The notes: a model not told the origin generated them from the letters alone. 64,000 nt of DNA from JANXSS01 sp040385645 (GCA_040385645.1 JAZKGZ010000004.1:124001-188000); one strand, 5' to 3'; positions 17,836 through 27,293 are shown, counted from the first letter of the stretch. Numbers and translations: made by a program.

Positions 17836-18303
17836 TCAACGACGGGTAGCCGTCACCTCAACATCGCGCAGAATTACAGCGAGTTTGTCGAGCACGCCGT
17901 TGACATATTTATGGCCGTCGATCCCGCCAAAAGATTTCGTCAGCTCCACCGCTTCATTGATCACCACCCGGTACGGGATTTCCAAGTGGTTCTTTAATTC
18001 GTAAGCACCGATCAGCAGTGCTACGTGCTCGACCGGGGAAACTTGCACCAACGGCCGGTCGATCAAGGGGGCGAATGCGGTGCGCAACGCGGCCGCCTCG
18101 CGAATCGCGCCGAACAACAGCGCATCGAAATGCTCGGCGTCGGCTTTATCGAAACCATGTGCCTCCCGAATATGCGCCTCGATCGCACCGGCGTCCTCAT
18201 CGTTCAAAAGCCATTGATACAATCCCTGCAGGGCGAACTCCCGGGCGCGATGGCGTGGCGTGCGGCTTTTGGAGGGATTGGCGTGCAGGGATTTTTGCGT
18301 CAT
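17836..18303 (-). CDS. nusB: Transcription antitermination factor NusB
   Basis: This 155-residue all-helical RNA-binding protein forms a complex with NusE (S10) on boxA RNA and supports antitermination in rRNA operons. Typical segments are RHRAREFALQGLYQWLLN near the N-terminus, and IPYRVVINEAVELTKSFGG followed by YVNGVLDKLA near the C-terminus. It is the last gene of the riboflavin operon, 33 bases after ribH, an arrangement common in proteobacteria. Confidence 0.96.
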   Translation of the reverse strand: MTQKSLHANPSKSRTPRHRAREFALQGLYQWLLNDEDAGAIEAHIREAHGFDKADAEHFDALLFGAIREAAALRTAFAPLIDRPLVQVSPVEHVALLIGAYELKNHLEIPYRVVINEAVELTKSFGGIDGHKYVNGVLDKLAVILRDVEVTATRR

Positions 18304-18336
18304 GTCGATTGCCCGTTGGTTGTCGTATGCACTTGG

Positions 18337-18822
18337 CTATTCGTCCTCGGTCGTTACGGCAAGCTCTTCGAGAATGATGGCGAGGTTCGCCATCTCCACC
18401 GCTACTCTTGCTGCCTCCAACCCTTTGACCGATGAGCGCGCTGCCGCCTGTGCATCATTCTCGGTTGTCAGCACGGCGTTAGCGATCGGGATGCCGAAAT
18501 CCAGACCGACACGGGTAATTCCCGCGCCGGATTCATTGGCTACCAGTTCGAAATGATAGGTTTCGCCGCGAATGACTGCACCGATGGCGATCAGCGCATC
18601 GAATTGCTCGGTTTCCGCCATCTTTTGCAGGGCAATCGGAATTTCCAGTGCTCCGGGCACGGTTACATGCAGCACATCTTCCGGTGCGACACCGAGTTGC
18701 AGTAACTCAGCCATACAGGCCGAGAGCAATTGTTGGCCGACGCCGGCGTTGAACCGTGCTTGCACGACACCGATGCGCAAGCCCGCCCCGGTGAGGTTCG
18801 ATTCGAGTGTTCCAACAGTCAT
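18337..18822 (-). CDS. ribH: 6,7-dimethyl-8-ribityllumazine synthase
   Basis: It condenses 5-amino-6-ribitylaminouracil with 3,4-dihydroxy-2-butanone-4-phosphate, the penultimate step of riboflavin synthesis. The 161 residues contain VVQARFNAGVGQQLL, TVPGALEIPIALQKM, ALIAIGAVIRGETYHFELVA and the conserved His and Arg region of the lumazine synthase fold (FDALI, GETYHFE). It lies 20 bases after ribBA. Confidence 0.96.
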   Translation of the reverse strand: MTVGTLESNLTGAGLRIGVVQARFNAGVGQQLLSACMAELLQLGVAPEDVLHVTVPGALEIPIALQKMAETEQFDALIAIGAVIRGETYHFELVANESGAGITRVGLDFGIPIANAVLTTENDAQAAARSSVKGLEAARVAVEMANLAIILEELAVTTEDE

Positions 18823-18842
18823 AATATTTTCCAGTTATAGTT

Positions 18843-19973
18843 TCAAATTGTGTTGCATAGTGGCGGTAGATAACCCGTGACTTCAAGATCGAAACCGGCC
18901 ATCGATGGCATCTTGCGCGGGCTGGCCAGGAGCTTCATCTTACCGACGCCGAGATCCTTCAATATCTGGGCACCGATCCCGTAGGTGCGCAGGTCCATAC
19001 TGGCCGCGCGTGGAGGCGGACGTGGGGTCGAGTCCAATCCCAAATCGTTCAGGGCAGCGAACTGATCGAACATTTGTTGGGCAGACTCTTCGCAATTGAG
19101 CAGCACCATCACACCGCGTTCGCTCGCGTAAATTGCCGCCATCGCCGCAGCCACGCTCCATGAATGCGTGGAAACCCGGGTTTCGAGCATATCTAGAATC
19201 GACACAGGTTGATGCACCCGCACCAGGGTCTCCTGCGTTGCCTGTACCCGGCCATGTACCAGTGCCAAATGCGCGCTGCCACTTGGCTTATCGCGATAAG
19301 CAACCGCATGAAACGCACCGTGGACGGTCAGCATCGGCCGCTCGCTTACGCGCTCGACAATACTTTCATTGCGGCTGCGATAGTGGATCAGGTCGGCTAT
19401 TGTGCCGATTTTTAGCCCATGTTCGCGACCGAAGGCGACCAAATCCTGCAGCCGTGCCATGGTGCCGTCTTCTTTCATGATTTCGCAAATGACGGCGGCC
19501 GGCGTCAGCCCGGCAAGGTCGGCCAAATCGCAGCCGGCTTCGGTATGCCCGGCACGCATGAGCACACCGCCTTTTTGCGCCTTGATCGGAAAGATGTGAC
19601 CGGGTTTTACGATATCGCTAGGCTTGGCGTAACGCGCCACAGCAGCTTGCACGGTACGGGCACGGTCTGCTGCGGAAATACCGGTGGTGACCCCTTCCGC
19701 GGCTTCGATGGACACCGTGAAATTGGTACCGTAAGCAGTGCCGTTTCGGCTGGTCATCATCGATAATTGCAACTGCTCACAGCGCTCTTCGGTCAAGGTC
19801 AGGCAAATCAAACCTCGTCCGAAACGGGCCATGAAGTTGATCGCTTCGGGCGTCGCGAATTCGGCCGCCATGACCAGGTCGCCCTCGTTTTCACGGTCTT
19901 CTTCATCGACCAGAATGACCATCCGACCAGCCCGTAATTCGGCAACAATTTCCTCGGTACTTGCAATTGACAT
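18843..19973 (-). CDS. ribB: 3,4-dihydroxy-2-butanone-4-phosphate synthase with degenerate GTP cyclohydrolase II-like domain
   Basis: Residues 1 to about 205 are a complete DHBP synthase (RibB) that converts ribulose-5-phosphate to the four-carbon riboflavin precursor. DEEDRENEGD at 23-32 and HTEAGCDLA at 143-151 carry the metal- and substrate-binding acids. The second domain (about 210-376) has the GTP cyclohydrolase II fold but lacks its zinc ligands: where active enzymes have the C-x10-C-x-C segment, this one has VRVHQPVSILDMLETRVSTH (251-270). It is therefore very unlikely to hydrolyse GTP, and a separate ribA is expected elsewhere. Such RibBA proteins are known from betaproteobacteria. 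It sits between ribE and ribH. Confidence 0.9.
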   Translation of the reverse strand: MSIASTEEIVAELRAGRMVILVDEEDRENEGDLVMAAEFATPEAINFMARFGRGLICLTLTEERCEQLQLSMMTSRNGTAYGTNFTVSIEAAEGVTTGISAADRARTVQAAVARYAKPSDIVKPGHIFPIKAQKGGVLMRAGHTEAGCDLADLAGLTPAAVICEIMKEDGTMARLQDLVAFGREHGLKIGTIADLIHYRSRNESIVERVSERPMLTVHGAFHAVAYRDKPSGSAHLALVHGRVQATQETLVRVHQPVSILDMLETRVSTHSWSVAAAMAAIYASERGVMVLLNCEESAQQMFDQFAALNDLGLDSTPRPPPRAASMDLRTYGIGAQILKDLGVGKMKLLASPRKMPSMAGFDLEVTGYLPPLCNTI

Positions 19974-20064
19974 GTTCGATCCTCTTCGGGCCGTATTTTA
20001 AAGGAAATCAGTTGCGCTACCGGGTGTCGTTCAGCGAGCGATCGCGGTCAATAAAATATCAATT

Positions 20065-20688
20065 TCATTTGATGGGGTCGGACAGCGATAACATCCGCTC
20101 AACATATCGCGCTATCAAATCGACTTCAAGATTGACTTTGCTGCCTGGCTGCAAGTGCTTCAGGGTCGTCATTTCGATCGTATGCGGGATCAGGTTGATG
20201 TTAAACACGCATCCAATAACGGTGTCCTCGACACGATTGATGGTCAGCGACACGCCGTTGACGACGATCGAACCTTTGTAGGCCAGGTATTTTGCCAACG
20301 CGCGTGGCGCTTCCACCGCCAGCGTCCACGATTCACCAATCGCTTCAAAGCGGGTGACGATGCCGAGGCCATCGACATGGCCGGATACCAGATGGCCGCC
20401 CAGGCGTTCCGACAACGTCAGCGCTTTTTCCAGGTTGACTTCGCCCACGGCCTCCAGCCCGGTAGTGCAATTCAAGCTTTCACGCGAGACGTCCACCTCG
20501 AAGCGCTGCCCGGTTTTGGAGACCACGGTCATGCAGGCACCGTTGATGGCGATCGAGTCGCCCAGGCCGACATCGTCAAGGCTCAGGCGACCGGCGTCGA
20601 TTGTCAATTGCAGGCCGGCGGTGGCGTCTGCCCCCAGAGGGGTCAGCGATGTGATCTTGCCGATGGCGGCGACGATTCCAGTAAACAT
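20065..20688 (-). CDS. ribE: Riboflavin synthase alpha subunit
   Basis: It dismutates two 6,7-dimethyl-8-ribityllumazine molecules into riboflavin and the pyrimidine precursor. The 207 residues are two tandem lumazine-binding barrels. The first begins MFTGIVAAIGKI, with GACMTV and LSERLGGHLVSGHVDG, and the second contains YLAYKGSIVVNGVSLTI. The start ATG 20688 gives the invariant MFTGI beginning. It follows the orphan gene by 81 bases and precedes ribBA by 91. I looked for an FMN riboswitch near the rib genes and saw none. Confidence 0.96.
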   Translation of the reverse strand: MFTGIVAAIGKITSLTPLGADATAGLQLTIDAGRLSLDDVGLGDSIAINGACMTVVSKTGQRFEVDVSRESLNCTTGLEAVGEVNLEKALTLSERLGGHLVSGHVDGLGIVTRFEAIGESWTLAVEAPRALAKYLAYKGSIVVNGVSLTINRVEDTVIGCVFNINLIPHTIEMTTLKHLQPGSKVNLEVDLIARYVERMLSLSDPIK

Positions 20689-20769
20689 AGAATTTCCAGG
20701 GGCAGCGGGAATTTGTGCAGAGGCCAGCTAGGATACCCACATCCGTACCGTCATGCTTAAGCGCCTGCG

Positions 20770-22077
20770 CTAGATTTTGCAACGCCCTTCCAACAAGCCG
20801 TCGTAGCGCACCGGTTGTTCGACGGCTGCCGGAATTTCCAGAACAAACGCGCTCGATCGCCCAAGCTCCATCGATTCAGAGTAGGCAATCATCGTCGGCT
20901 TAGTACCCGGAAGATTATTTTTCAAACAGTCGATAAGCTTGCCAGCCACATCGCGTTGCTTGGCCTCGATCTCCCAATTTCCTTCGGTAGTCTTTGTAAA
21001 ATCTCCAGGCGTCAGGATGAACGCTTCGTATTTCACTTCCGCGAGGCGTGGCCCATGGTATTGATCAATTTCCCGGTCCAGATCCTGCACCTGGCGATCG
21101 GTGGTGACCGGCGACCGATGCGAAATCGTCGCACTGCGCTTGCCATCCGGATGTTTCGACACGATGGCCACGACCGTGCTCCCTTCGATTTTCGGTGTGA
21201 AGATCGTCTGCTGCTGGCCCGGCAGGATGTCGATGGTAAAGATGCTGCCTATTCTGACTCTCCACACTGCCAGGTCATTGACGGCGGCACGCGCGTTGAG
21301 GCGCGCGTCAATAGTATCGATGGACGGGCATGCAGACACTTTATTTACAGAGTTCGCATAGATCGTGCCGATATGCACCTTTTCGACAGCACCTTTGCCA
21401 GGCAACGTCCAACCTGAAAATGACACCGCCTCCCCAGGAGGCACCGTGCCAAACGAACGCGTATCGAGTTTGTACATCAATTCCGGATGCAGGATCGTTG
21501 CACCGGTCAGATATTCAAGATCTGCTCGGGAAGGAACCGGAACGCCGCCGATACGCTCAACAGATTCTCCGGTTGCATCGAGCTCAATATTTACCGGGCC
21601 GTATCGACCCGCAAAATTTGCACGAAGGATCTTTGCTGCTTGCAACAGTTCGCTTGCAGGGTATTTATCGTAGGAAATATCGATTTTTCCATCGTCGAAC
21701 GAGGTTTTCACATCGGTACCGTGCGCTTGCAACAGCTGGATCAAGTCATGATGTAAAACCTGGTCGATCGGCAAGTCGAGCTTGTGTAGAACTTTGCCTG
21801 CCGGCGCGCTTTGCAAAGCCGTATCGGCTTGTGTGAAGCTCGCGTCGCGGGCCGCCATATTAGCCCGCTGCTCGGCCTTGTCTGTTGCTTTGGCAAGACC
21901 TGACGTCACGTTATCGAGCGTTGCTAGAAAGGAAGGCACCACGCGCTGAGCCGTACGGTTGGCATCACGCGCAACTGGTGATGCTGCGATACACGGCGTT
22001 TCCACCAATGGGGCCGAGTTTTGCTGTTTTCCCAGCGCCGCGGGAACGACTGAGATACCAGACCTTGATGGTTTCAA
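20770..22077 (-). CDS. Unrecognised 435-residue protein inside the riboflavin operon
   Basis: I do not recognise this protein. The start is TTG 22077-22075 with a strong AAGGAG six bases upstream. The first 100 residues are low-complexity and Ala/Ser/Thr-rich (SGISVVPAALGKQQNSAPLV...), with no signal peptide or membrane span. The rest is a mixed alpha/beta domain with segments such as RADLEYLTGATILHPELMY and FILTPGDFTKTTEGNWEIEA. It lies 27 bases after ribD and 81 before ribE, in the same direction, so it must be cotranscribed with them. It has no evident role in riboflavin synthesis. The disordered N-terminus recalls secreted effectors and the gene at 1773-2837, but I see no direct sequence similarity between the two. 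Confidence 0.65.
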   Translation of the reverse strand: MKPSRSGISVVPAALGKQQNSAPLVETPCIAASPVARDANRTAQRVVPSFLATLDNVTSGLAKATDKAEQRANMAARDASFTQADTALQSAPAGKVLHKLDLPIDQVLHHDLIQLLQAHGTDVKTSFDDGKIDISYDKYPASELLQAAKILRANFAGRYGPVNIELDATGESVERIGGVPVPSRADLEYLTGATILHPELMYKLDTRSFGTVPPGEAVSFSGWTLPGKGAVEKVHIGTIYANSVNKVSACPSIDTIDARLNARAAVNDLAVWRVRIGSIFTIDILPGQQQTIFTPKIEGSTVVAIVSKHPDGKRSATISHRSPVTTDRQVQDLDREIDQYHGPRLAEVKYEAFILTPGDFTKTTEGNWEIEAKQRDVAGKLIDCLKNNLPGTKPTMIAYSESMELGRSSAFVLEIPAAVEQPVRYDGLLEGRCKI

Positions 22078-22104
22078 TTGTTTCTCCTTCGGGATATGCG
22101 AGCG

Positions 22105-23214
22105 TCAATGTTGTGATGCAAATCTCGCTAGAATGCGCAAATCGGGGCCGATGGGATCGAATCCCCGGAATGTCAGCCGCTTCGCGCTGGCCAGTTCCGA
22201 CACCTGTCCCAGGCCAAACATTTCCCTGGCATCGCCGAGCAGTTTCGGCGCGATATACAGCAACAATTCATCCACACAGTCCTCCGCAATCAGGGAACCG
22301 TTCAGCTTTGCACCGCCCTCGACATGCAATTCATTGATGCCGCGCCGACCCAGTTCCCGCATCAACCCAGGCAAATCGACTTTGCCGTGCAAGTTGGGCA
22401 GCACCAGCACCTCACACCCCTTACCCTGCAAGCGCTCGATCTTTTCGGAATCGTTTTGCGCCGTCACAATTAGCGCTCCGCCATCCTGCAGCACGCGTGC
22501 CGTCGGTGAAATCTGCAGCCGGCTATCCACGACGATGCGTAACGGTTGGCGGGGCGTGTCGATACCGCGCACCGTGAGCAGCGGGTCATCCTGAAGTACC
22601 GTGCCGATACCGGTCAGAATCGCGCAGGCACGCGCACGCCAGGCGTGGCCGTCGGCGCGTGCTTCGGGCGAAGTGATCCACTGGCTGCGCCCATCGTGCA
22701 AGGCAGTTTTGCCGTCGAGACTGGCGGCGCTTTTCATGCGCACCCAGGGCTTGCCGCGTTGCATGCGCGAGAAAAAACCGATGTTGAGTTCGCGGGCGGC
22801 CTCAGCCAGAACGCCGCACTGCGTTTCGATGCCGGCAGCCCGCAAGCTCGCCAGACCCTGCCCGGCGACCAGCGGGTTGGGATCGCCGATGGCAGCCACC
22901 ACGCGACCTACTCCGGCTTTGATCAGCGCTTCCGCGCACGGCGGGGTACGTCCGTAATGGCTACAGGGCTCCAGAGTGACGTACACCGTTGCGCCGCTTA
23001 CATTTATGCCGTCTCGAGCGGCGGCACGTAGCGCCTCGATCTCAGCATGTGCCTGCCCTGCAGGCTGCGTAAAGCCCGCAGCCATTACACGATGTTCTTT
23101 GACGATCACGCAGCCGACTCGCGGGTTGGGCGCGGTCGTGTACAGACCTTTGGCAGCCCACTGAAGCGCCAGTGCCATGCCTTCTTCGTCGCTGGCGATG
23201 ACCAGTGTGTTCAC
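22105..23214 (-). CDS. ribD: Bifunctional diaminohydroxyphosphoribosylaminopyrimidine deaminase / 5-amino-6-(5-phosphoribosylamino)uracil reductase
   Basis: It performs the second and third steps of the pyrimidine branch of riboflavin synthesis. The 369 residues hold an N-terminal zinc deaminase (HAEIEAL, then TLEPCSHYGRTPPC) and a C-terminal dihydrofolate-reductase-like reductase domain from about 150 (WVRMKSAASLDGKTAL, LRIVVDSRLQ, ELHVEGGAKLNGSL). The start is GTG 23214-23212, overlapping the nrdR stop as GTGA, so translation is coupled to nrdR. Confidence 0.95.
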   Translation of the reverse strand: MNTLVIASDEEGMALALQWAAKGLYTTAPNPRVGCVIVKEHRVMAAGFTQPAGQAHAEIEALRAAARDGINVSGATVYVTLEPCSHYGRTPPCAEALIKAGVGRVVAAIGDPNPLVAGQGLASLRAAGIETQCGVLAEAARELNIGFFSRMQRGKPWVRMKSAASLDGKTALHDGRSQWITSPEARADGHAWRARACAILTGIGTVLQDDPLLTVRGIDTPRQPLRIVVDSRLQISPTARVLQDGGALIVTAQNDSEKIERLQGKGCEVLVLPNLHGKVDLPGLMRELGRRGINELHVEGGAKLNGSLIAEDCVDELLLYIAPKLLGDAREMFGLGQVSELASAKRLTFRGFDPIGPDLRILARFASQH

Positions 23215-23681
23215 TCGCTGCCCGGCTTGCGCTCGGGACCGATTTCGGCAATGGCCGCCTGAAATTCAGCGACATCCTCAAAATTTCGATAGACCGAAGC
23301 GAACCGGATATAAGCAACCTTGTCCACCAGCTTCAGTTCCTGCATGACCAGTTCGCCAACCTTACCCGAGGCGATTTCGCGCACTCCACTGGAGAGCAAT
23401 TTTTCTTCGATCCGATGAACCGCAGCATCGACTGCCGGCGCCGGCACCGGCCGCTTGCGCAACGCCAGCTTCAGACTGGCCCGCAGTTTGACCGAATCAT
23501 ATTCCGTACGATTACCGTTTTTCTTGACAATGACGGGCATGTTTAACTCAATGCGCTCGTAAGTCGTGAAACGCTTGTCGCAACTGCCGCACCGACGACG
23601 ACGTCGGATCGAATCGCCCTCTTCCGAGACGCGAGTGTCGAGTACCTGGGTGTCGCCGTGCTGGCAGAACGGGCATTTCAT
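23211..23681 (-). CDS. nrdR: Transcriptional repressor NrdR
   Basis: This 156-residue repressor binds nrd boxes and controls ribonucleotide reductase genes in response to ATP/dATP. A zinc ribbon fills the N-terminus (MKCPFCQHGDTQVLDTR and RRRRCGSCDKRFTTYERIE), and an ATP-cone follows (PVIVKKNGNRTEYDSVKLRASL). It lies between glyA and ribD, which is the usual neighbourhood in betaproteobacteria. Confidence 0.97.
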   Translation of the reverse strand: MKCPFCQHGDTQVLDTRVSEEGDSIRRRRRCGSCDKRFTTYERIELNMPVIVKKNGNRTEYDSVKLRASLKLALRKRPVPAPAVDAAVHRIEEKLLSSGVREIASGKVGELVMQELKLVDKVAYIRFASVYRNFEDVAEFQAAIAEIGPERKPGSE

Positions 23682-23739
23682 CGCATGATCACATCGTATG
23701 GTGAGGTAAAACCTATCTTCGTCGCAATCGGTTACGGCA

Positions 23740-24984
23740 TCATTCGTAGACCCGGAATGCTTCCGTCAACACACGAACGTCGCCCTTCACCCGTTCGATG
23801 ATGGCTGCATCGTGCGGATGATCCAGCACGTCGGCGATCAAGTTACCGACCTTGACTGCCTCGGCTTCTTTAAAGCCACGGGTAGTCATCGCCGGGCTTC
23901 CCAGACGAATACCGGAAGTGACGAACGGCTTTTCCGGATCGTTGGGGATGGCATTTTTGTTGCAAGTCATGTGGGCGGTACCGAGAATGGCTTCGGCTTC
24001 CTTGCCGTTGATGCTCTTGGCACGCAAATCCACCAGCATCACATGCGATTCGGTGCGCCCGGAAACGATACGCAGGCCGCGTTCGATCAAGGTCTTCGCC
24101 AACGCATCGGCATTCTTGATCACCTGCTGCTGGTAGGTTTTGAATTCCGGCGCCAACGCTTCCTTGAACGCCACCGCCTTGCCAGCGATCACATGCATCA
24201 GCGGCCCACCCTGAATGCCTGGAAAAATTGCCGAATTGATGACTTTCTCGTATTCGGCTTTCATCAGGATGATGCCACCACGTGGGCCACGTAGGGACTT
24301 ATGCGTGGTGGAGGTAACGAAGTCGGCATGCGGTACGGGGTTCGGATAGACACCGGCCGCGATCAGACCGGCGTAGTGCGCCATATCGACCAGGAAATAG
24401 GCACCGACATCTTTTGCAACCTTGGCAAAACGCTCGAAGTCGATTTTCAGGGAATAAGCAGATGCGCCAGCGATAATCAGTTTCGGCTTTTTCTCGTGAG
24501 CCAAGCGCTCCATCGCCTCGTAGTCGATGGCTTCGTTCTCATCCAAACCGTACGAGACAACATTGAACCACTTGCCCGACATATTGAGCGGCATGCCGTG
24601 GGTCAGATGGCCGCCTTCGGCCAGCGACATGCCCATGATCGTGTCGCCCGGCTTGAGCATGGCGAAAAACACTGCCTGATTGGCCTGTGAGCCGGAATTC
24701 GGTTGCACGTTGGCGGCTTCGGCACCGAATAATTTTTTGATGCGATTGATCGCCAGGGTTTCGGCCAGATCGACGTATTCGCAGCCGCCGTAGTAGCGCT
24801 TGCCGGGGTAACCCTCGGCATACTTGTTCGTTAGTTGCGAACCTTGCGCCTGCATGACGGCTGGCGAGGTGTAGTTTTCCGAGGCAATCAGCTCGATATG
24901 ATCTTGTTGACGCCGGGTTTCTTGTTGCACCGCCGACCATAACTCCGGGTCGACACTTTCCAAGGTATGTGATTTCGCAAACAT
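23740..24984 (-). CDS. glyA: Serine hydroxymethyltransferase
   Basis: This PLP enzyme converts serine and tetrahydrofolate to glycine and 5,10-methylene-THF. The 414-residue product has the PLP lysine in the segment DFVTSTTHKSLRGPRGG, with SGSQANQAVF for phosphate binding and VDMAHYAGLIAAG upstream. I chose ATG 24984-24982 (MFAKSHTLESVDPELW), with GGAAG six bases upstream; an in-frame ATG at 25074 would extend into the leader. A ZTP-type riboswitch appears to lie in that leader, which would link expression to folate-dependent one-carbon supply. Confidence 0.96.
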   Translation of the reverse strand: MFAKSHTLESVDPELWSAVQQETRRQQDHIELIASENYTSPAVMQAQGSQLTNKYAEGYPGKRYYGGCEYVDLAETLAINRIKKLFGAEAANVQPNSGSQANQAVFFAMLKPGDTIMGMSLAEGGHLTHGMPLNMSGKWFNVVSYGLDENEAIDYEAMERLAHEKKPKLIIAGASAYSLKIDFERFAKVAKDVGAYFLVDMAHYAGLIAAGVYPNPVPHADFVTSTTHKSLRGPRGGIILMKAEYEKVINSAIFPGIQGGPLMHVIAGKAVAFKEALAPEFKTYQQQVIKNADALAKTLIERGLRIVSGRTESHVMLVDLRAKSINGKEAEAILGTAHMTCNKNAIPNDPEKPFVTSGIRLGSPAMTTRGFKEAEAVKVGNLIADVLDHPHDAAIIERVKGDVRVLTEAFRVYE

Positions 24985-25089
24985 GTGACTTCCAATCGAC
25001 GTGGTGTGGCCACCGCCAGCATGGCGCGGCAGGCAGGAATCGAATGAGACCGAAAAGGAATGGGGCAGCCTCAAACGTACTTACCATCT

Positions 25090-25175
25090 TGGCTACCCAG
25101 GCGCACGGCGGTGAAATCTCACGCTTCCCGGTGGGGCTCCACCTTTCGATTCTTCAACACCGGCCTAGGTTTGAC
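25090..25175 (-). promoter_or_regulatory. Probable ZTP (pfl-motif) riboswitch controlling glyA
   Basis: Read on the minus strand, the leader of glyA contains GGTGG-AGCC-CCACC followed by GGGAAGC, then GTGA-GATT-TCAC, and then CCGCCGTGCGCCTGGGTAGC. A GGTGG/CCACC stem followed directly by GGGAAGC, and a downstream CGCCTGGG box, are the hallmarks of the pfl motif, whose aptamer binds ZMP/ZTP. The motif is known upstream of glyA and other one-carbon genes. The box here ends GGGTAG instead of the usual GGGCA, a single-base departure. The outer boundaries are estimated. Between it and the start codon lie about 105 bases that would hold the expression platform. Confidence 0.75.
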
Positions 25176-25236
25176 AATACGGCGGTGCTTTTGAATATCG
25201 ATTTTCGCCAGTCGCGTGAGACGAAATGGTTCCTGG

Positions 25237-25265
25237 ATTTTACGGTAGCGTTAAGTTTTCAGCAA
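25237..25265 (-). promoter_or_regulatory. Candidate sigma-70 promoter for glyA
   Basis: On the minus strand TTGCTG (25265-25260) and TAAAAT (25242-25237) are separated by 17 bases. Transcription would start near 25230, about 55 bases before the ZTP aptamer, which fits a promoter driving a riboswitch leader. Confidence 0.5.
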
Positions 25266-25334
25266 GTGTCCGAGCCAGTGCTGCTTTCGGCTACAATCCC
25301 CTCAAATTTTATTTTCTTTCCGCAGGGATTGTTT

Positions 25335-26081
25335 ATGGTTGTGTTGATTACCGGCGCGAGCGCAGGCTTTGGTGCCGAAATGACGCGTAAATTCGTCAGC
25401 CATGGGCACCGGGTGATCGCAGCCGGACGTCGCGTGGATCGGCTCGCCGCGCTGGCGGTGGGTTTGGGGGACGCCGTGCTCGCCTGCAAAATGGATGTGA
25501 CCAGCAAAAAATCGATCAATGCCGCGTTGGCTGCGTTGCCTGCAGAGTGGCAGGAGATCGATGTATTGATCAATAACGCTGGCCTGGCGCTGGGTGTGAC
25601 GCCCGCTCAAAGTAGCAACCTGGAGGATTGGGAAACCATGATCGCCACGAATTGCACCGGGCTGGTGGCGGTAACCCACGCGATTTTGCCGCAAATGGTT
25701 GCGCGAGGCAGTGGCCTGGTGATCAATCTGGGGTCGATCGCCGGCAGCTATCCCTACCCGGGCGGCAATGTGTACGGTGCGACCAAAGCCTTCGTCGATC
25801 AATTTACGCTCAACCTGCGTGCCGACTTGATCGGTACCGGTGTGCGGGCGACCAACATCGCACCCGGTTTGTGCGGCGGTACGGAGTTTACCAATGTACG
25901 CATGAAGGGCGACGATGCCGCGGCCGCCAAAGTGTATGCGGGCACGACACCCCTGACGGCGGTCGATGTTGCCGAAGCCGCTTATTGGCTCACCACCCTG
26001 CCCGCGCATGTCAACATCAATCACATAGAGATGATGCCGACCTGCCAGGGTTTCGCGCCACTCAACGTGAAACGGGTTTAG
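25335..26081 (+). CDS. Short-chain dehydrogenase, YdfG-like
   Basis: This 248-residue Rossmann-fold NAD(P)-dependent oxidoreductase resembles E. coli YdfG, which oxidises 3-hydroxy acids such as L-allo-threonine and reduces malonic semialdehyde. Visible motifs are TGASAGFG (cofactor), NNAG, the catalytic Ser in LGSIAGSYP and YGATK with the active Tyr and Lys. Start ATG 25335 is preceded by AGGGA; the frame is open further upstream but runs through the glyA leader. It is divergent from glyA and ends six bases before ybgC. Confidence 0.85.
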   Translation: MVVLITGASAGFGAEMTRKFVSHGHRVIAAGRRVDRLAALAVGLGDAVLACKMDVTSKKSINAALAALPAEWQEIDVLINNAGLALGVTPAQSSNLEDWETMIATNCTGLVAVTHAILPQMVARGSGLVINLGSIAGSYPYPGGNVYGATKAFVDQFTLNLRADLIGTGVRATNIAPGLCGGTEFTNVRMKGDDAAAAKVYAGTTPLTAVDVAEAAYWLTTLPAHVNINHIEMMPTCQGFAPLNVKRV

Positions 26082-26087
26082 CGCACA

Positions 26088-26525
26088 TTGGAAACCTCGT
26101 TCATATGGCCGGTGCGGGTCTATTTCGAAGATACTGATGCCGGTGGCATCGTCTTCTACGCGAATTATCTGAAATTTTTCGAGCGTGCACGCACCGAATG
26201 GCTTCGTAGCGGCGGTATCGCTCAATCGACGCTCGCCGAAACATTCAATATCGCTTTCGTGGTCATGCGTACCTCGCTGGACTATCATTGCCCCGCGAAA
26301 CTCGATAATGAACTGAAATTAACAGTGACAGTCGAAAGACAGGGCCGCGCATCGGTCGATTTCCTGCAGCAGGCTTGGCGCGACGAAGTCGCCGGTACGG
26401 CTCCCACGCTGGTTGCTACCGGACGTATCAAGGTCGCCTGCGTCGACCGACACGACCTGCGACCACGGCCGCTACCCGATTCGGTACGCACATTCACGCA
26501 GCGCACGCTTGAACGACAATCCTGA
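26088..26525 (+). CDS. ybgC: Tol-Pal system-associated acyl-CoA thioesterase YbgC
   Basis: This hotdog-fold thioesterase is encoded at the head of tol-pal clusters and acts on short-chain acyl-CoA or ACP thioesters; it is linked to phospholipid metabolism. The 145 residues carry the 4HBT motif VYFEDTDAGGIVFYANYLKF, with the catalytic Asp in DTDAGG. The start is TTG 26088 (METSFIWPVRVYF), six bases after the SDR stop. No ATG comes before the catalytic motif. tolQ follows after 69 bases. Confidence 0.93.
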   Translation: METSFIWPVRVYFEDTDAGGIVFYANYLKFFERARTEWLRSGGIAQSTLAETFNIAFVVMRTSLDYHCPAKLDNELKLTVTVERQGRASVDFLQQAWRDEVAGTAPTLVATGRIKVACVDRHDLRPRPLPDSVRTFTQRTLERQS

Positions 26526-26594
26526 GTAACAATCAATCCAAGATAACAATCAATCCTAACTAACAACCAATATGTCGACCAGGCGCATTCATTC

Positions 26595-27292
<698 letters not shown>

Positions 27293-27293
<1 letters not shown>

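Noticed and set aside
19974..20064. Possible FMN riboswitch before ribBA or ribE
   Set aside because: The conserved FMN aptamer boxes were not found in any gap of the rib operon.
20770..22077. Riboflavin transporter or flavin-related enzyme in the rib operon
   Set aside because: The protein has no membrane span, no flavin-binding motif and a disordered N-terminus; position alone does not support a flavin role.
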